In this document: piece after piece, positions 34,172-43,467 of the stretch
How the letters are laid out: the number at the start of each line of letters is the position of its first letter
Position numbering within the stretch: the first letter of the stretch is position 1
NCBI GenBank assembly: GCA_023424015.1
Contig: JAFAEM010000039.1
Coordinates: forward strand, 61,487 to 125,486
Direction of reading: 5' to 3'
DNA length: 64,000 bases
Origin: Bacteroidota bacterium
Lineage (GTDB): Bacteria; Bacteroidota; Bacteroidia; Chitinophagales; Chitinophagaceae
Made by a program: the position numbers and the translations under genes
The notes under the pieces: generated by a model
What the model saw: the letters and a program-made list of their open reading frames with translations, nothing else
Database searches by the model: none
Told to the model about the DNA's origin: nothing

Positions 34172-35920
34172 TTATTTCACTTTCAATATGTTATAAATAT
34201 AATCGTCAATCATTGTTGTCTCCGGCAAACCGAGTCGCTGGCGCAATCTTCTCTTGGCCCGGAATACACTATCACGCTCAATCCCGAGCATTTTAGCTAT
34301 CTGGTAATTGTTGATCTGAAGAAAGATGAGTGCCGAAAGTCGTTCCTCGGCAGGTGTAATTTGTGGAATTCGCTGACGCAATACCTGAAAAAACCTTGGG
34401 TAGGCGTTGGAGAATTCAACCCTGAACTTCTCCCACTCCTCTTCACTTACCAACACATACCGTGAGAGCTTTTCCATAGTCGCCATGTTTTCACGGCTTT
34501 CCTGGTTTTGCCGCAATTGTTCCTCCATGGAGCTGATCAGATTGTTTTTCTCATTAATATGATCCATGAAACCATCGATTTGCTTTTTCGCGTATTCGAT
34601 ACGCTGCTCCGCCTGGTCTATTTTTCGGCGCTCTGATTCGAGCCGATATTTGTTTTTCAGCCTGTAGCGGTTGTATAACAAAAGAAGTACAACTAATAAT
34701 AAAGAAATACCGGCAATCGTCAGTCGCAAAATTGTTTTCGACTGGCCCAGCGCCGATTGATACTTTAGGAGGCTCGCCTGCATGTTGTCGAAACTGATTC
34801 GTGCATTTATTGCAGACAACCTGCTTTCGTCAAGGCGGCTGTCAAAAGCGTCGGAGTAAGTGTGATGAAGGTCATAATAATAAAACGCGCTGTCCTGCTT
34901 GCCTGTTCGCCTGTATATAGTAGAAATGCCTTTGGTCGCTTCCAGTAAATAATCAGTCGGCTCGGATTTGTCTGCAAAGTGATACGACATCCACCATGCC
35001 TCCAGGGCCTTTGTGTGATCACTTAACATGAAATAAGTATTGCCCAACATGTTGGCAGCAATGGATACATTGGCGCGGTCGTCACATTCGATGCTGCTGT
35101 GCAGGTATTCTTTCATCAGGGGAATACCTGAGCCATCGTTTTGTTGCAGGGAATTACAATGACCGATATTTCCACGGGCAATTCCTGTCCATAGTGGTTG
35201 CATAAAACCCGTGTAAGGATCAACACGCAGGGTATCAAGTATTTTCTGGTAGTAATAAATAGTGCTGTCATATTTACCCAGCTTTTTGTAGGCTGAACCC
35301 AATATATCCAGTTGCAATATATAGATCCTCTTGAGCCAGTGCTGCTGGTCAATGCCCACAAAACCCAGGCAACCCAGTCCATACCGGATGCTTTGACGAT
35401 AATCTTTGCTGTGATACAATGCGCTGCTAACGATGAAGAAACGATTTTGCACTGTTGTAAAATGTTCAAAACCAATTCGTCGCTGAATTTCAATAGCCTT
35501 CAGATTATATAATAGTTGATTATTGTGTCCAGTCACTTCAGCATAATAAACATAGATCTCGGCCATTAACTGGTCGTCCTTTAGTTCGCTGGCAATCCGC
35601 ATCGCCTCTTCCAGCATACTGACATATTTGGGATGCTGAAACTGGAAGACCATGGCGCCGAAGACCTCATACATCAGCACCCGGGCTTTGATCCGCTTAT
35701 TGGGATTGACTTTCAAATAGTTTTGAAGAGAACCTAATGTGCGCCAGTACTTGACAGTGTCTTTTTCATAATCGAGCAGATCGTAGTAAACCGCTGCTTT
35801 ATGGGTTTGTGAAGTATCATCGGCTTTCCAGGCTTTGATAAACGCTTCGGTATTGATTTCCTGTGATTGGAGCCTCCAACAGCAAGACAGAAAAAAAAGT
35901 AGGGCAAAAAAAGCTCTCAT
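34172..35920 (-). CDS. TPR transcriptional regulator with C-terminal HTH
   Basis: A 582-residue membrane-bound regulator of a Bacteroidota type. Signal peptide or N-terminal anchor (MRAFFALLFFLSCCWRLQS), TPR-like helical repeats at about 25-380, a transmembrane helix at about 393-415 (ILRLTIAGISLLLVVLLLLY), a coiled coil at 420-490, and a LuxR/GerE-like HTH at about 520-575 (ITPAEERLSALIFLQINNYQIAKMLG ... FRAKRRLRQRLGL). The periplasmic repeats probably sense a signal and the HTH acts in the cytoplasm. It is divergent from the SusC gene and so may regulate it. Confidence 0.85.
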   Translation of the reverse strand: MRAFFALLFFLSCCWRLQSQEINTEAFIKAWKADDTSQTHKAAVYYDLLDYEKDTVKYWRTLGSLQNYLKVNPNKRIKARVLMYEVFGAMVFQFQHPKYVSMLEEAMRIASELKDDQLMAEIYVYYAEVTGHNNQLLYNLKAIEIQRRIGFEHFTTVQNRFFIVSSALYHSKDYRQSIRYGLGCLGFVGIDQQHWLKRIYILQLDILGSAYKKLGKYDSTIYYYQKILDTLRVDPYTGFMQPLWTGIARGNIGHCNSLQQNDGSGIPLMKEYLHSSIECDDRANVSIAANMLGNTYFMLSDHTKALEAWWMSYHFADKSEPTDYLLEATKGISTIYRRTGKQDSAFYYYDLHHTYSDAFDSRLDESRLSAINARISFDNMQASLLKYQSALGQSKTILRLTIAGISLLLVVLLLLYNRYRLKNKYRLESERRKIDQAEQRIEYAKKQIDGFMDHINEKNNLISSMEEQLRQNQESRENMATMEKLSRYVLVSEEEWEKFRVEFSNAYPRFFQVLRQRIPQITPAEERLSALIFLQINNYQIAKMLGIERDSVFRAKRRLRQRLGLPETTMIDDYIYNILKVK

Positions 35921-36190
35921 CAGGATAAAAAATTGACTGCAAATATATGTTGTGAACTGAAAGTGAACAAAAGGCCGGCCTGAACGGGAAACTTCGGTAA
36001 GGTTTTTTCACGTCTCGGTCATTCTCTTTATAATTTCAGAAGATGTTAATGAATTTTAAACATACCTTAGCGCGCCGAATTTGAAAATTCGGCAAAAATA
36101 ACAGGTAGGAATCGGCATTTTAGATGGATCCCGCTGTAATTAATGCCAACAGCAGATTTTTTATTATTATTTTAAACAACCAAAACGCAC
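35921..36190. promoter_or_regulatory. Divergent control region of regulator and SusC gene
   Basis: 270 bp. On the minus side TATATTTG (35940-35947), an exact -7 box, precedes the regulator by 19 bases. On the plus side I see no exact -7 box for SusC. A perfect 8-2-8 palindrome CCGAATTT-GA-AAATTCGG at 36075-36092 lies about 100 bases before the SusC ATG and is a candidate operator. Confidence 0.55.
35940..35947 (-). promoter_or_regulatory. -7 box (TATATTTG) for TPR/HTH regulator
   Basis: Exact TAnnTTTG match 19 bases before the ATG. Confidence 0.6.
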
Positions 36191-39100
36191 ATGAGAAAAT
36201 TGCTAGTTGCACTGGCAGCTATCCTGTTCCTCACAGGACCGTTGCTGGCACAGAAAACAGTCTCCGGCAGGGTTACCGACGACACCGGTCAACCAGTTCC
36301 AAATGTCTCCGTTCAAGTAAAGGGCACCAACGCAGGAACCACTACGAGGGAAGATGGATCTTTTACCATTACAGTTCCTGCCAACGGAACTGAACTTGAG
36401 TTTACCTCAATCGGTAAGGCAACTCAGTCCGTCAATATTACCAGTGGTACTACGTTCAACGTCACACTTGCTGCGGCAACAGCTAACCTCGATGAGGTAA
36501 TCGTAGTGGCTTATGGTACCCAGAAAAGAGCAACTTTTACTGGTTCGGCCGCACAGGTAAATGCTAAGCAATTTGAAAACCGCCCTCTCACCAATGCACT
36601 GGGCGCACTGGTGGGTGCAGCACCGGGTGTTCAGACCACAACGCCTAGTGGCGCACCAGGTTCCAGCCCCGGGATTATAATGAGAGGTCTGGGTTCCTAT
36701 TCGCTTTCCAGCGCGCCACTTTATGTGGTGGACGGAGCGATCTATGATGCCGGTTTTTCCAACCTTAACCCCGACGATATTGAAACTATAACGGCCCTCA
36801 AAGACGCCTCTACTACCGCTCTGTACGGATCAAGAGGTGCCAATGGTGTGATCATGATCACTACCAAAAAAGGCCGTAAAGGAAGACAAAGCATCATGTT
36901 TAAAGTACAAGCCGGCAATACAAGGCCGGCCATTCCGCAGTACAGCACGGTGGGTACCGACGACTATTTCCCACTTGCGTGGGAGTCATACCGCAACGGA
37001 CTACATTTTGGTCCTACAGGTGCACCACTTGACAGTGCCAGCATGATCGCTTCGGGTACGCTCCCCCGTTTCACCTCCGGACCAAATGTTGGAAGACAAA
37101 TTTTCCGCGCTGGCAACTTCCAGGATATCTACCAGGTATTGGGAAATTATAACCCTTACAATGTTGGTAACACCGCGATCGTAGGTCTTGACGGAAGACT
37201 TAATCCAAATGCTTCGTTGTTGTATGGCGATGATCTTGACTGGCTCGACCAGGCCACCCGCACTGGCAAAAGAAATGAGTATAGTGTTGTATATAGCTCC
37301 GGTAATGATAAGTCAGATTTCACAGGTTCATTCAACTACCTGAAAGAAGGTGGATGGGGCCTTCGTTCGAAACTGAGCCGTTTTAGCGGTAGGGTCAACG
37401 TAAACCTGACACCTACGCAATGGTTCAAAACCGGATTCAATATTGCGGGCAATCGTTCCAAATTTGACTATGCTGCTACAGGAGGTATCGTAAACGCGTT
37501 CTATTTCGCCCGTTACATTGCTCCGATCTATCCTGTACACATGCATGAACCCGGTAACGGGGGCTACGTGCTCGATGCGCAGGGACAAAAAGTATATGAT
37601 TTCGGTAACGAAGGCGGATTCGCCAGACCTTACAATACCGGTCGTCATACCATTGCTGAACACCTTTGGAACAAAGAGAATGAAGTTCGCGATGTTATTT
37701 CAGCAAGGGCATATGCCGACGTGATCTTCACACCCTGGTTGAAATTCACAACCAATATCAGTACCGACATCACCAATGTGGATGGTATTTCATACCAGAA
37801 CCCACTCGTGGGTGATGGTTACCCTTCCGGAAGGCTTAGCCGGGAGTCGAGCAAAGTCTCCAGCTACACTTTCAACCAACTGATCAATTTCAATAAAAAG
37901 TTTGGCTTACATACTATCGACGCCCTTGTGGGTCATGAAAATTATGGTTATGAATCAGCTGGCATCGACGGTATGAGAATCGGCCAGGCCTTTGATAACC
38001 TTTATGTTTATGATAACTTTGGTACGATCAACTCATTGAGCTCTACGATCAGCGAGGCGCGCACGGAAGGTTTCCTGTCACGTGTTAACTATGATTTTGA
38101 CGGTAAATACCTGGTATCGGGATCTCTCCGCAGAGATGGCAATTCAAAATTTCCAAAGCACCTTCGTTGGGAAAACTTCTGGTCTATCGGTGCTGCATGG
38201 CGTATTGATAAGGAGAGCTTCTTTAATATCAGCTGGATCGACCAGTTGAAACTCCGTGCATCTTATGGTTATACCGGTAACGCCAATGGCCTGGTTTCAT
38301 ATCCATACCAGTCTGGATATGAAATCGGTTACGATGATGACACCAGACCCGGTGTAATCATTGGTTCACTGGGAAGCCCCGAACTGACATGGGAAACACA
38401 AAAGCCACTTGACCTGGGCCTGGACTTCTCTTTATTCAGAGGCAGGATATCAGGTACACTTGGTTATTTCGACAGGCGCAGCAGTGGTCTGATATTCGAT
38501 GTACCACAACCTTTCCAAAACGGTGGTACCAATGCCGGACCATTTGAAATTAGCCAAAACATCGGTGGTATGTCTAATAAAGGGGTGGAAGTTCAGGTTT
38601 CAGGTGTAATCGTTCGTGGAAGAGAAGTGAACTGGACCATGACGCTGAACGCAACATCATATAAGAACAAGATCACCAAGATGCCTGAAGTGCCCCGCAC
38701 CATCACCAGCTCACCTTTCAGACGTGAAGAAGGTAAATCTGTTTATGAGTTCTTTACCCGCAACTACTACGGTGTAGATCCTAACACAGGCCAGGCCCTG
38801 TACCTCGGCGTGAATGCGTGGAATCCTGCAACCTCCATGGAGATTTCCAATGGTAAAGGTGGAATGGACACAGTGACGATCGATCACAACAACGCGAAAC
38901 AGGATTATGTTGGAAAATCTGCATTACCGGATGTTTATGGAAGCCTGATGAACACGATCAGCTATAAAGGATTTGAGTTGAACATGGTATTGACTTACCA
39001 GCTCGGAGGTTATGTATACGATGGAGTATATGCAACCCTGATGTCTACAGCAACAGCAGGTGGTACTTACCATACAGATATCTTTAAACGTTGGCAAAAA

Positions 39101-39409
39101 CCAGGCGATGTAACAAACGTGCCAAGACTTGACAATACAAGGACTGCGCAATATGGCGCGGCTTCTACTCGCTGGCTCACTGATGCTACTTATTTAAGCA
39201 TTAACAATATCAGCCTCGCTTACAACCTGCCCAAAGAAGTGATCTCAAGGATTGGTGCTTCAGGTGTTCGTGTTTTTGTAAGCGCGGAGAATGTTCATTT
39301 CTTTACAAAACGTAAAGGCATGAACGTAAACGGAAGCTTTGGTGGCACCACAGGTGATACTTATGATGCTGCTCGTGTACTCAATGCTGGTATTAGTCTA
39401 AACTTCTAA
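36191..39409 (+). CDS. SusC/RagA TonB-dependent outer membrane transporter
   Basis: A 1072-residue SusC-type transporter that imports oligosaccharides or peptides using TonB energy. Signal peptide (MRKLLVALAAILFLTGPLLAQ), carboxypeptidase-like plug extension at 22-105 (VSGRVTDDTGQPVPNVSVQVKG), TonB box-like DEVIVVAYGTQKR at about 105, plug domain (LYVVDGAIYD, LKDASTTALYGSRGANGVI), then the 22-strand barrel ending NAGISLNF. The SusD partner follows eight bases after. No glycosidase or peptidase is in the cluster, so the cargo is unknown. Confidence 0.96.
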   Translation: MRKLLVALAAILFLTGPLLAQKTVSGRVTDDTGQPVPNVSVQVKGTNAGTTTREDGSFTITVPANGTELEFTSIGKATQSVNITSGTTFNVTLAAATANLDEVIVVAYGTQKRATFTGSAAQVNAKQFENRPLTNALGALVGAAPGVQTTTPSGAPGSSPGIIMRGLGSYSLSSAPLYVVDGAIYDAGFSNLNPDDIETITALKDASTTALYGSRGANGVIMITTKKGRKGRQSIMFKVQAGNTRPAIPQYSTVGTDDYFPLAWESYRNGLHFGPTGAPLDSASMIASGTLPRFTSGPNVGRQIFRAGNFQDIYQVLGNYNPYNVGNTAIVGLDGRLNPNASLLYGDDLDWLDQATRTGKRNEYSVVYSSGNDKSDFTGSFNYLKEGGWGLRSKLSRFSGRVNVNLTPTQWFKTGFNIAGNRSKFDYAATGGIVNAFYFARYIAPIYPVHMHEPGNGGYVLDAQGQKVYDFGNEGGFARPYNTGRHTIAEHLWNKENEVRDVISARAYADVIFTPWLKFTTNISTDITNVDGISYQNPLVGDGYPSGRLSRESSKVSSYTFNQLINFNKKFGLHTIDALVGHENYGYESAGIDGMRIGQAFDNLYVYDNFGTINSLSSTISEARTEGFLSRVNYDFDGKYLVSGSLRRDGNSKFPKHLRWENFWSIGAAWRIDKESFFNISWIDQLKLRASYGYTGNANGLVSYPYQSGYEIGYDDDTRPGVIIGSLGSPELTWETQKPLDLGLDFSLFRGRISGTLGYFDRRSSGLIFDVPQPFQNGGTNAGPFEISQNIGGMSNKGVEVQVSGVIVRGREVNWTMTLNATSYKNKITKMPEVPRTITSSPFRREEGKSVYEFFTRNYYGVDPNTGQALYLGVNAWNPATSMEISNGKGGMDTVTIDHNNAKQDYVGKSALPDVYGSLMNTISYKGFELNMVLTYQLGGYVYDGVYATLMSTATAGGTYHTDIFKRWQKPGDVTNVPRLDNTRTAQYGAASTRWLTDATYLSINNISLAYNLPKEVISRIGASGVRVFVSAENVHFFTKRKGMNVNGSFGGTTGDTYDAARVLNAGISLNF

Positions 39410-39417
39410 AACAAACA

Positions 39418-40908
39418 ATGATGAGAACCTTTTTGAAAAATAAATTATGGGCCTTTTTAGCAGGTGCATTATTGATGGGCACCGGCTGTAAAAAAGACTA
39501 CCTGGAGCTTGTTCCACCGGACGTACTTACACCATCTACCGCATTCGCCACAACCAAAAATGCGATGGCCACTGTGAATGGTATGCACCGTCTTTTATAT
39601 GTACAATGGTATGCCAACCAGGCTACCGGTGGAGTAAGTGGAAACTATCTTTATACCGAAGTACTTGGTGAAGATTTTGTTATGACCGCTAATGCCAATG
39701 GCTGGTTCATAAGTGAATACCGCTGGTTGCAACACCGCAATGAAACCAGCACGATGCTGCGTTTTAATTACGGTTTCTTTTATTCTTTTATCGGTAATGC
39801 CAATATGATCATTGCCAATATCGATGGTGCAGAAGGAACTGAAGAAGAGAAGAAGCTGATAAAAGGCCAGGCCTATGCCTATCGCGCCTGGGCTTACTTC
39901 AACCTCGTGCAGCTTTTTGGTGAGCGTTATGATGCCAATGGCGCCAATAGCTCCCTGGGCATGTCGCTGGTGCTGGAGCCCCGTACGGGTGCCCTGCCAC
40001 GCAGCACGGTTGCTGAGACTTACGCTCAGATCAACGCTGACCTGGACGAAGCACTTGCCTTGTTAGATGGCCTGGCACGTCCGGCAAAATCACACCTGAA
40101 CACCAGCGTGGTTAAAGGACTTAAAGCACGTGTAGCGCTTACCCAGCAAAACTGGGCGCTTGCTGCACAGATGGCCAATGAAGCCCGCCAGGGTTACCCC
40201 CTGATGAGCCAGACAGAGTATATGGCCGGATTCAGTGATGTAGATAACCCTGAATGGATTTGGGGCTTCCATCATCGCGATGATCACCCTACCTATTTCT
40301 ATTCATTCTATGCTTATCTCGGTGATTTCTCTTCAACCAATACAAGAGGTAACCCCAAGGCGATATTCTCTGTTTTATACGATAAGATTTCGCCTACAGA
40401 TGTTCGCAAAAAATTGTGGGATCCTACAGGTACAGACGCGTCTTTCCCTCTTACTGCAGGAGGTACACGCAAACCTTATATGACGCGTAAGTTCCTGCTG
40501 GCCAACCCCGGCAATAGTAATGGCGACCTGGTGATGATGCGCTCTTCAGAAATGTACCTGATAGAAGCTGAAGCCCTGGCGCGACAGGCCGGGCGTGAAG
40601 ATGATGCCCGTGCTGTGTTGTTTGAACTGGCAAATAAACGCGATAATGACTATACCTTATCAACCAATACAGGCCAGGCCCTGATCGATGAGATCCTGGT
40701 TCAACGTCGGGTTGAGCTTTGGGCAGAAGGTTTCCGCTTTTATGATCTGAAAAGGCTTAACCAGCCACTGGATCGTAATGGTGGTAACCACGACAATACA
40801 CTGGCTCAAAAAATGACCGAGCCCGCTGGCACTAAAGAATGGGTATTCCTCATACCCCGCCTCGAGCTTGAATATACGCTGGGTATTGTAAAACAGAACC
40901 CGCTGTAA
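39418..40908 (+). CDS. SusD/RagB substrate-binding lipoprotein
   Basis: A 496-residue surface lipoprotein that caps the SusC barrel and binds substrate. Lipobox Cys in ALLMGTGCKKDY (about residue 24). RagB/SusD features: DYLELVPPDVLTPSTAFAT, the TPR-like YAYRAWAYFNLVQLFGERY, and the C-terminal VQRRVELWAEGFRFYDLKRL. Coupled to SusC; the pair is closed by a strong terminator just downstream, so it forms a two-gene operon. Confidence 0.96.
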   Translation: MMRTFLKNKLWAFLAGALLMGTGCKKDYLELVPPDVLTPSTAFATTKNAMATVNGMHRLLYVQWYANQATGGVSGNYLYTEVLGEDFVMTANANGWFISEYRWLQHRNETSTMLRFNYGFFYSFIGNANMIIANIDGAEGTEEEKKLIKGQAYAYRAWAYFNLVQLFGERYDANGANSSLGMSLVLEPRTGALPRSTVAETYAQINADLDEALALLDGLARPAKSHLNTSVVKGLKARVALTQQNWALAAQMANEARQGYPLMSQTEYMAGFSDVDNPEWIWGFHHRDDHPTYFYSFYAYLGDFSSTNTRGNPKAIFSVLYDKISPTDVRKKLWDPTGTDASFPLTAGGTRKPYMTRKFLLANPGNSNGDLVMMRSSEMYLIEAEALARQAGREDDARAVLFELANKRDNDYTLSTNTGQALIDEILVQRRVELWAEGFRFYDLKRLNQPLDRNGGNHDNTLAQKMTEPAGTKEWVFLIPRLELEYTLGIVKQNPL

Positions 40909-40926
40909 ATTGAGTATTGAACGCAT

Positions 40927-40962
40927 AAAAAAAATAGCCCGGTTGACCGGGCTATTTTTTTT
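40927..40962 (+). terminator. Bidirectional Rho-independent terminator
   Basis: Stem ATAGCCCGG/CCGGGCTAT with loop TTGA, flanked by A8 on the left and T8 on the right, so it can end both the SusCD operon and the convergent gene 40961-41233. Confidence 0.92.
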
Positions 40963-41233
40963 AGTTTAACTGCTCTGGACTTAATCGACGGGGAACCACT
41001 GATCCCGATTGGGATTTGGATCCCGGTCCGGCGAATTCATCAACCCCCACTAACCTTTCGCGCAGCTCCTGGTGCCTTGCAATCGTCTTGTGAAGTCTTT
41101 CAGACATTTCCTTAAATGAGGTCAACGTTTCTTCATTTTTCCGTTGACGTCTAAGAAACCGGGCGAGGATGATCAACGCTGTTGCAGATATTGCCACAGC
41201 AGCTATCATAAGTGTGATAAATATGGTTGTCAT
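40961..41233 (-). CDS. Small membrane protein, unknown
   Basis: A 90-residue protein with one N-terminal transmembrane helix (residues 3-28), a basic stop-transfer region (RFLRRQRKNEE) and a polar C-terminal region with helical heptad character. Unrecognised. Its stop codon lies inside the terminator shared with SusD. Coding is supported by the membrane-topology pattern only. Confidence 0.6.
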   Translation of the reverse strand: MTTIFITLMIAAVAISATALIILARFLRRQRKNEETLTSFKEMSERLHKTIARHQELRERLVGVDEFAGPGSKSQSGSVVPRRLSPEQLN

Positions 41234-41441
41234 AAAAAAATAATTTTAAACTGCTTAAAAAGTTCGATCCTTTGCCATTCCTTCACTATCACTATCGAAT
41301 TCAGCACGAAATTACCCCGGTAAATCCCCCGCAACATTGATCGTATTTAAGAAATCACATTGATAAAAATCAATGTGCCGGCTATAGGCATTGAATATAG
41401 ACCCTGCTATCAAGCCTTTACTTCAAAACAGTTTTTTAAAA

Positions 41442-41753
41442 TTATTTTTTCCTTTTTGCAAGCTGGCTTTTCAATTTGTCCTCGACCTGGTCCAGCAAGG
41501 TGGGCCATTCAGAACCTGAGACAGAAGCAAAAACATCATTACCGGGGATACCCAGGCGTACGCTCACAGTACGACTGTCGGTAGTTTGGCTGGTAGCTTC
41601 CTTAAAATGAACATCCGCAAAGTTTATCTCAGAAATAAACCTGCTAAGTTTACTGATCATCTCCCGGATATGCTCTTTTACATTATCATCAATGGTTAAG
41701 TCTACAGTCTGGACATCCAGTTTGATTCCGTCGAGTTGTTCGGTGTAAATCAT
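41442..41753 (-). CDS. hpf: Ribosome hibernation-promoting factor (HPF/RaiA family)
   Basis: A 103-residue short S30AE protein. Family pattern: LDVQTVDLTIDDNVKEHIREMISKLSRFISEI, then VHFKE and a strand-rich middle, with a basic C-terminus LKSQLAKRKK. It is of the short form lacking the C-terminal dimerisation domain, so it would need no second domain to silence ribosomes in stationary phase. Preceded by a TTATTTTG near-match to the -7 box. Confidence 0.85.
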   Translation of the reverse strand: MIYTEQLDGIKLDVQTVDLTIDDNVKEHIREMISKLSRFISEINFADVHFKEATSQTTDSRTVSVRLGIPGNDVFASVSGSEWPTLLDQVEDKLKSQLAKRKK

Positions 41754-41899
41754 AATGCTGATTTTTAATGTTCAAAATAAGTTTAGCTTTTACTAATGTA
41801 ACATTTTAGCCGACAGTTTTGTTTGTGCAGAACGCATGCATAAGTGTGAAAATCAGTGGCCGGAGACTTTTGGCCATCAATGTCGTCTTTAAAAGCAAT

Positions 41900-41933
41900 G
41901 TGGCAGTCCTTCAACAAAGAAAATGACTGCCAC
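41900..41933 (-). terminator. Terminator downstream of tRNA-Cys
   Basis: Perfect 9-bp stem GTGGCAGTC/GACTGCCAC with a 16-base loop; on the minus strand a TTTT tract follows at about 41891. Lies directly after the tRNA. Confidence 0.75.
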
Positions 41934-41939
41934 GAAGGA

Positions 41940-42009
41940 GGTCCCTAGCGGATTCGAACCGCTGTAGAAGCTTTTGCAGAGCTTTGCCTAGCCACTCGGC
42001 CAAAGGACC
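41940..42009 (-). tRNA. tRNA-Cys (anticodon GCA)
   Basis: 70-base tRNA fold: acceptor GGTCCTT/AGGGACC (one G-U), D arm GCCGAGTGGCTAGGC, anticodon stem AAGCT/AGCTT with loop CTGCAAA (anticodon GCA), and T arm GCGGTTCGAATCCGC. The 3' CCA is not encoded. Confidence 0.97.
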
Positions 42010-42088
42010 ATTTATTGTCGATTCCAGGTGCTGCCTGCTTAAACAGGGCAGCTGTTAACTGCTTTTTGAATCGCTTGCGAAAATAGGA

Positions 42089-42096
42089 TATTTTTG
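42089..42096 (+). promoter_or_regulatory. -7 box (TATTTTTG) for nucleoside phosphorylase
   Basis: Exact TAnnTTTG match 37 bases before the ATG at 42134. Confidence 0.55.
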
Positions 42097-42133
42097 ATAA
42101 TTGGCTGAATCCATTTACTTTAAAAATAGCATT

Positions 42134-43018
42134 ATGAGCCGGATTGCAGAATCGGAACTGATCATCAACTCCCGCGGCGCAGTATACCACCTCGACCTCA
42201 GGCCTGAAGAGATCGCTGGCACCATTATCACCGTAGGTGACCCCGACCGCGTAAAGGAAGTCAGTAAATACTTTGACACCGTGGAAGTGAACCGCCAGCA
42301 CCGGGAATTTGTCAGCCATACGGGGATGGTAGGTAAAAAACGACTGACCGTGTTGTCATCAGGTATTGGCCCTGATAATATTGATATCGTGATCAATGAA
42401 CTCGACGCGCTGGCCAATATTGACCTCGAAACCCGGCAGATCAAGCCCAGCCTCACGGCAATAAATATTATACGTCTCGGCACTTCCGGTTCCTTGCAGG
42501 CTGATATACCCGTAGACAGCTTTGTAGCTTCTACTCATGGCCTAGGGATCGACAACCTGCTCAATTTTTATCGCCTGGAGCAAAATGATGAGGAACAACA
42601 ATTACTCCAGTCCTTTGTTACCCATACACAAATGCATGGTCAGATGGGTTATCCTTACATCAGTAGTGCCGCGGCATCTTTGCTAAAACATTTTGTCGGA
42701 AATTTTCACCACGGCATCACCGTTACCTGCCCCGGATTTTATGGACCACAGGGCCGTATCCTCAGGCTTGGCATCCGGAATCCAAACCTGGTCAACAGCT
42801 TAACCGATTTTCGTTTTGGCCAGCATCGGATCACTAATTTTGAAATGGAAACATCGGCAATCTATGGACTTGGGAAATTATTGGGGCACAACTGCCTGGC
42901 ACTAAATGCAATCGTTGCGAATCGTGTACAACAGGAATTTTCGAAAGATGGCAAAGCAGCAGTAGAGCGTTTGATCGTGAAGTTTATGGAGATATTTTCT
43001 GAGAGTTCGATGAGATAG
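42134..43018 (+). CDS. Nucleoside phosphorylase (uridine phosphorylase-like)
   Basis: A 294-residue PNP/UDP family enzyme, cleaving a nucleoside with phosphate. The ATG at 42134 (MSRIAESELIIN) is preferred to an upstream TTG. Motifs: TIITVGDPDRVKEVSKYFD near the N-terminus (phosphate loop), SSGIGPDNIDIVINEL, RLGTSGSLQADIPVDSFV, and NFEMETSAIYGLGKLLGH with the ribose-binding Glu-Met-Glu. It would feed the pyrimidine salvage that the nearby nucleoside transporter suggests. Its stop codon lies 13 bases before the inverted repeat of the four-helix element. Confidence 0.92.
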   Translation: MSRIAESELIINSRGAVYHLDLRPEEIAGTIITVGDPDRVKEVSKYFDTVEVNRQHREFVSHTGMVGKKRLTVLSSGIGPDNIDIVINELDALANIDLETRQIKPSLTAINIIRLGTSGSLQADIPVDSFVASTHGLGIDNLLNFYRLEQNDEEQQLLQSFVTHTQMHGQMGYPYISSAAASLLKHFVGNFHHGITVTCPGFYGPQGRILRLGIRNPNLVNSLTDFRFGQHRITNFEMETSAIYGLGKLLGHNCLALNAIVANRVQQEFSKDGKAAVERLIVKFMEIFSESSMR

Positions 43019-43031
43019 CTAGTGGGGAGAG

Positions 43032-43064
43032 GCTAGTAGCAAGTGGGGAGTGGCAAGTTGGCTA
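43032..43064 (+). repeat. Left 33-bp inverted repeat
   Basis: Units GCTAGTA, GCAAGTG, GGGAGTG, GCAAGTT, GGCTA. Matches the complement of 43465-43497 at 26/33 positions; identical blocks are GCTAGTAG and AGTGGCAAGT. Confidence 0.9.
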
Positions 43065-43102
43065 TTGGGGTATGACAATTGTCTTTCTTAAAAAGTTTGA
43101 AT

Positions 43103-43467
43103 ATGCTGACACTTTCGCATAAAACTTTGGATGTTTATAAAATTTCCCTGAGCCTTATTAGGGGGATTTATAAGGCCGCCGGTTTTTTTCCTAAGGAGGA
43201 ACAATATATTTTGACATCTCAAATTAAAAGAGCGGCTATTTCTGTAGCAAGTAATAATGCGGAAGGTGCATCAAGAATATCAAGACCGGAGAAAAAACGT
43301 TTTTATGAAATTGTACGAAGTTCATTGGTAGAAATTGATACCCAGTTTGAAATTGCAACAATTTGAATTATTATAAAAAAGGGCAATTTGCGGAGCTTGA
43401 ACAAAATTTAGAATCCACTTTTAAGATACTAAGTAAAATGATAGAAAATCTGAAGGAAATCAAGTAG
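43103..43467 (+). pseudogene. Four-helix-bundle protein (S23/IVP family), one frameshift
   Basis: Frame one from ATG 43103 encodes MLTLSHKTLDVYKISLSL ... LTSQIKRAAISVASNNAEGA ... SSLVEIDTQFEIATI and stops at TGA 43364. Codon reading one base back, from TTG 43363, continues LNYYKKGQFAELEQNLES ... ILSKMIENLKEIK to TAG 43465, completing the fourth helix. The full protein is about 120 residues, normal for the family of 23S rRNA intervening-sequence proteins, homologous to Avd of diversity-generating retroelements. A single lost base, a sequencing error, or recoding would each explain it; no canonical slip site is visible. Frame one is also open upstream to a TTG at 43079. Confidence 0.85.

Noticed and set aside
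36191..40908. Polysaccharide utilisation locus
   Set aside because: SusC/SusD alone, with no glycosidase, sulfatase or peptidase in the cluster; calling it a PUL would overstate the evidence.
41940..42009. tRNA as an integration site
   Set aside because: No duplicated tRNA 3' end, integrase or foreign gene cluster lies nearby.
43079..43102. TTG start for the four-helix gene at 43079
   Set aside because: The ATG at 43103 matches the family N-terminus (MLTLSHKTLDVYK); the extension is not conserved-looking.
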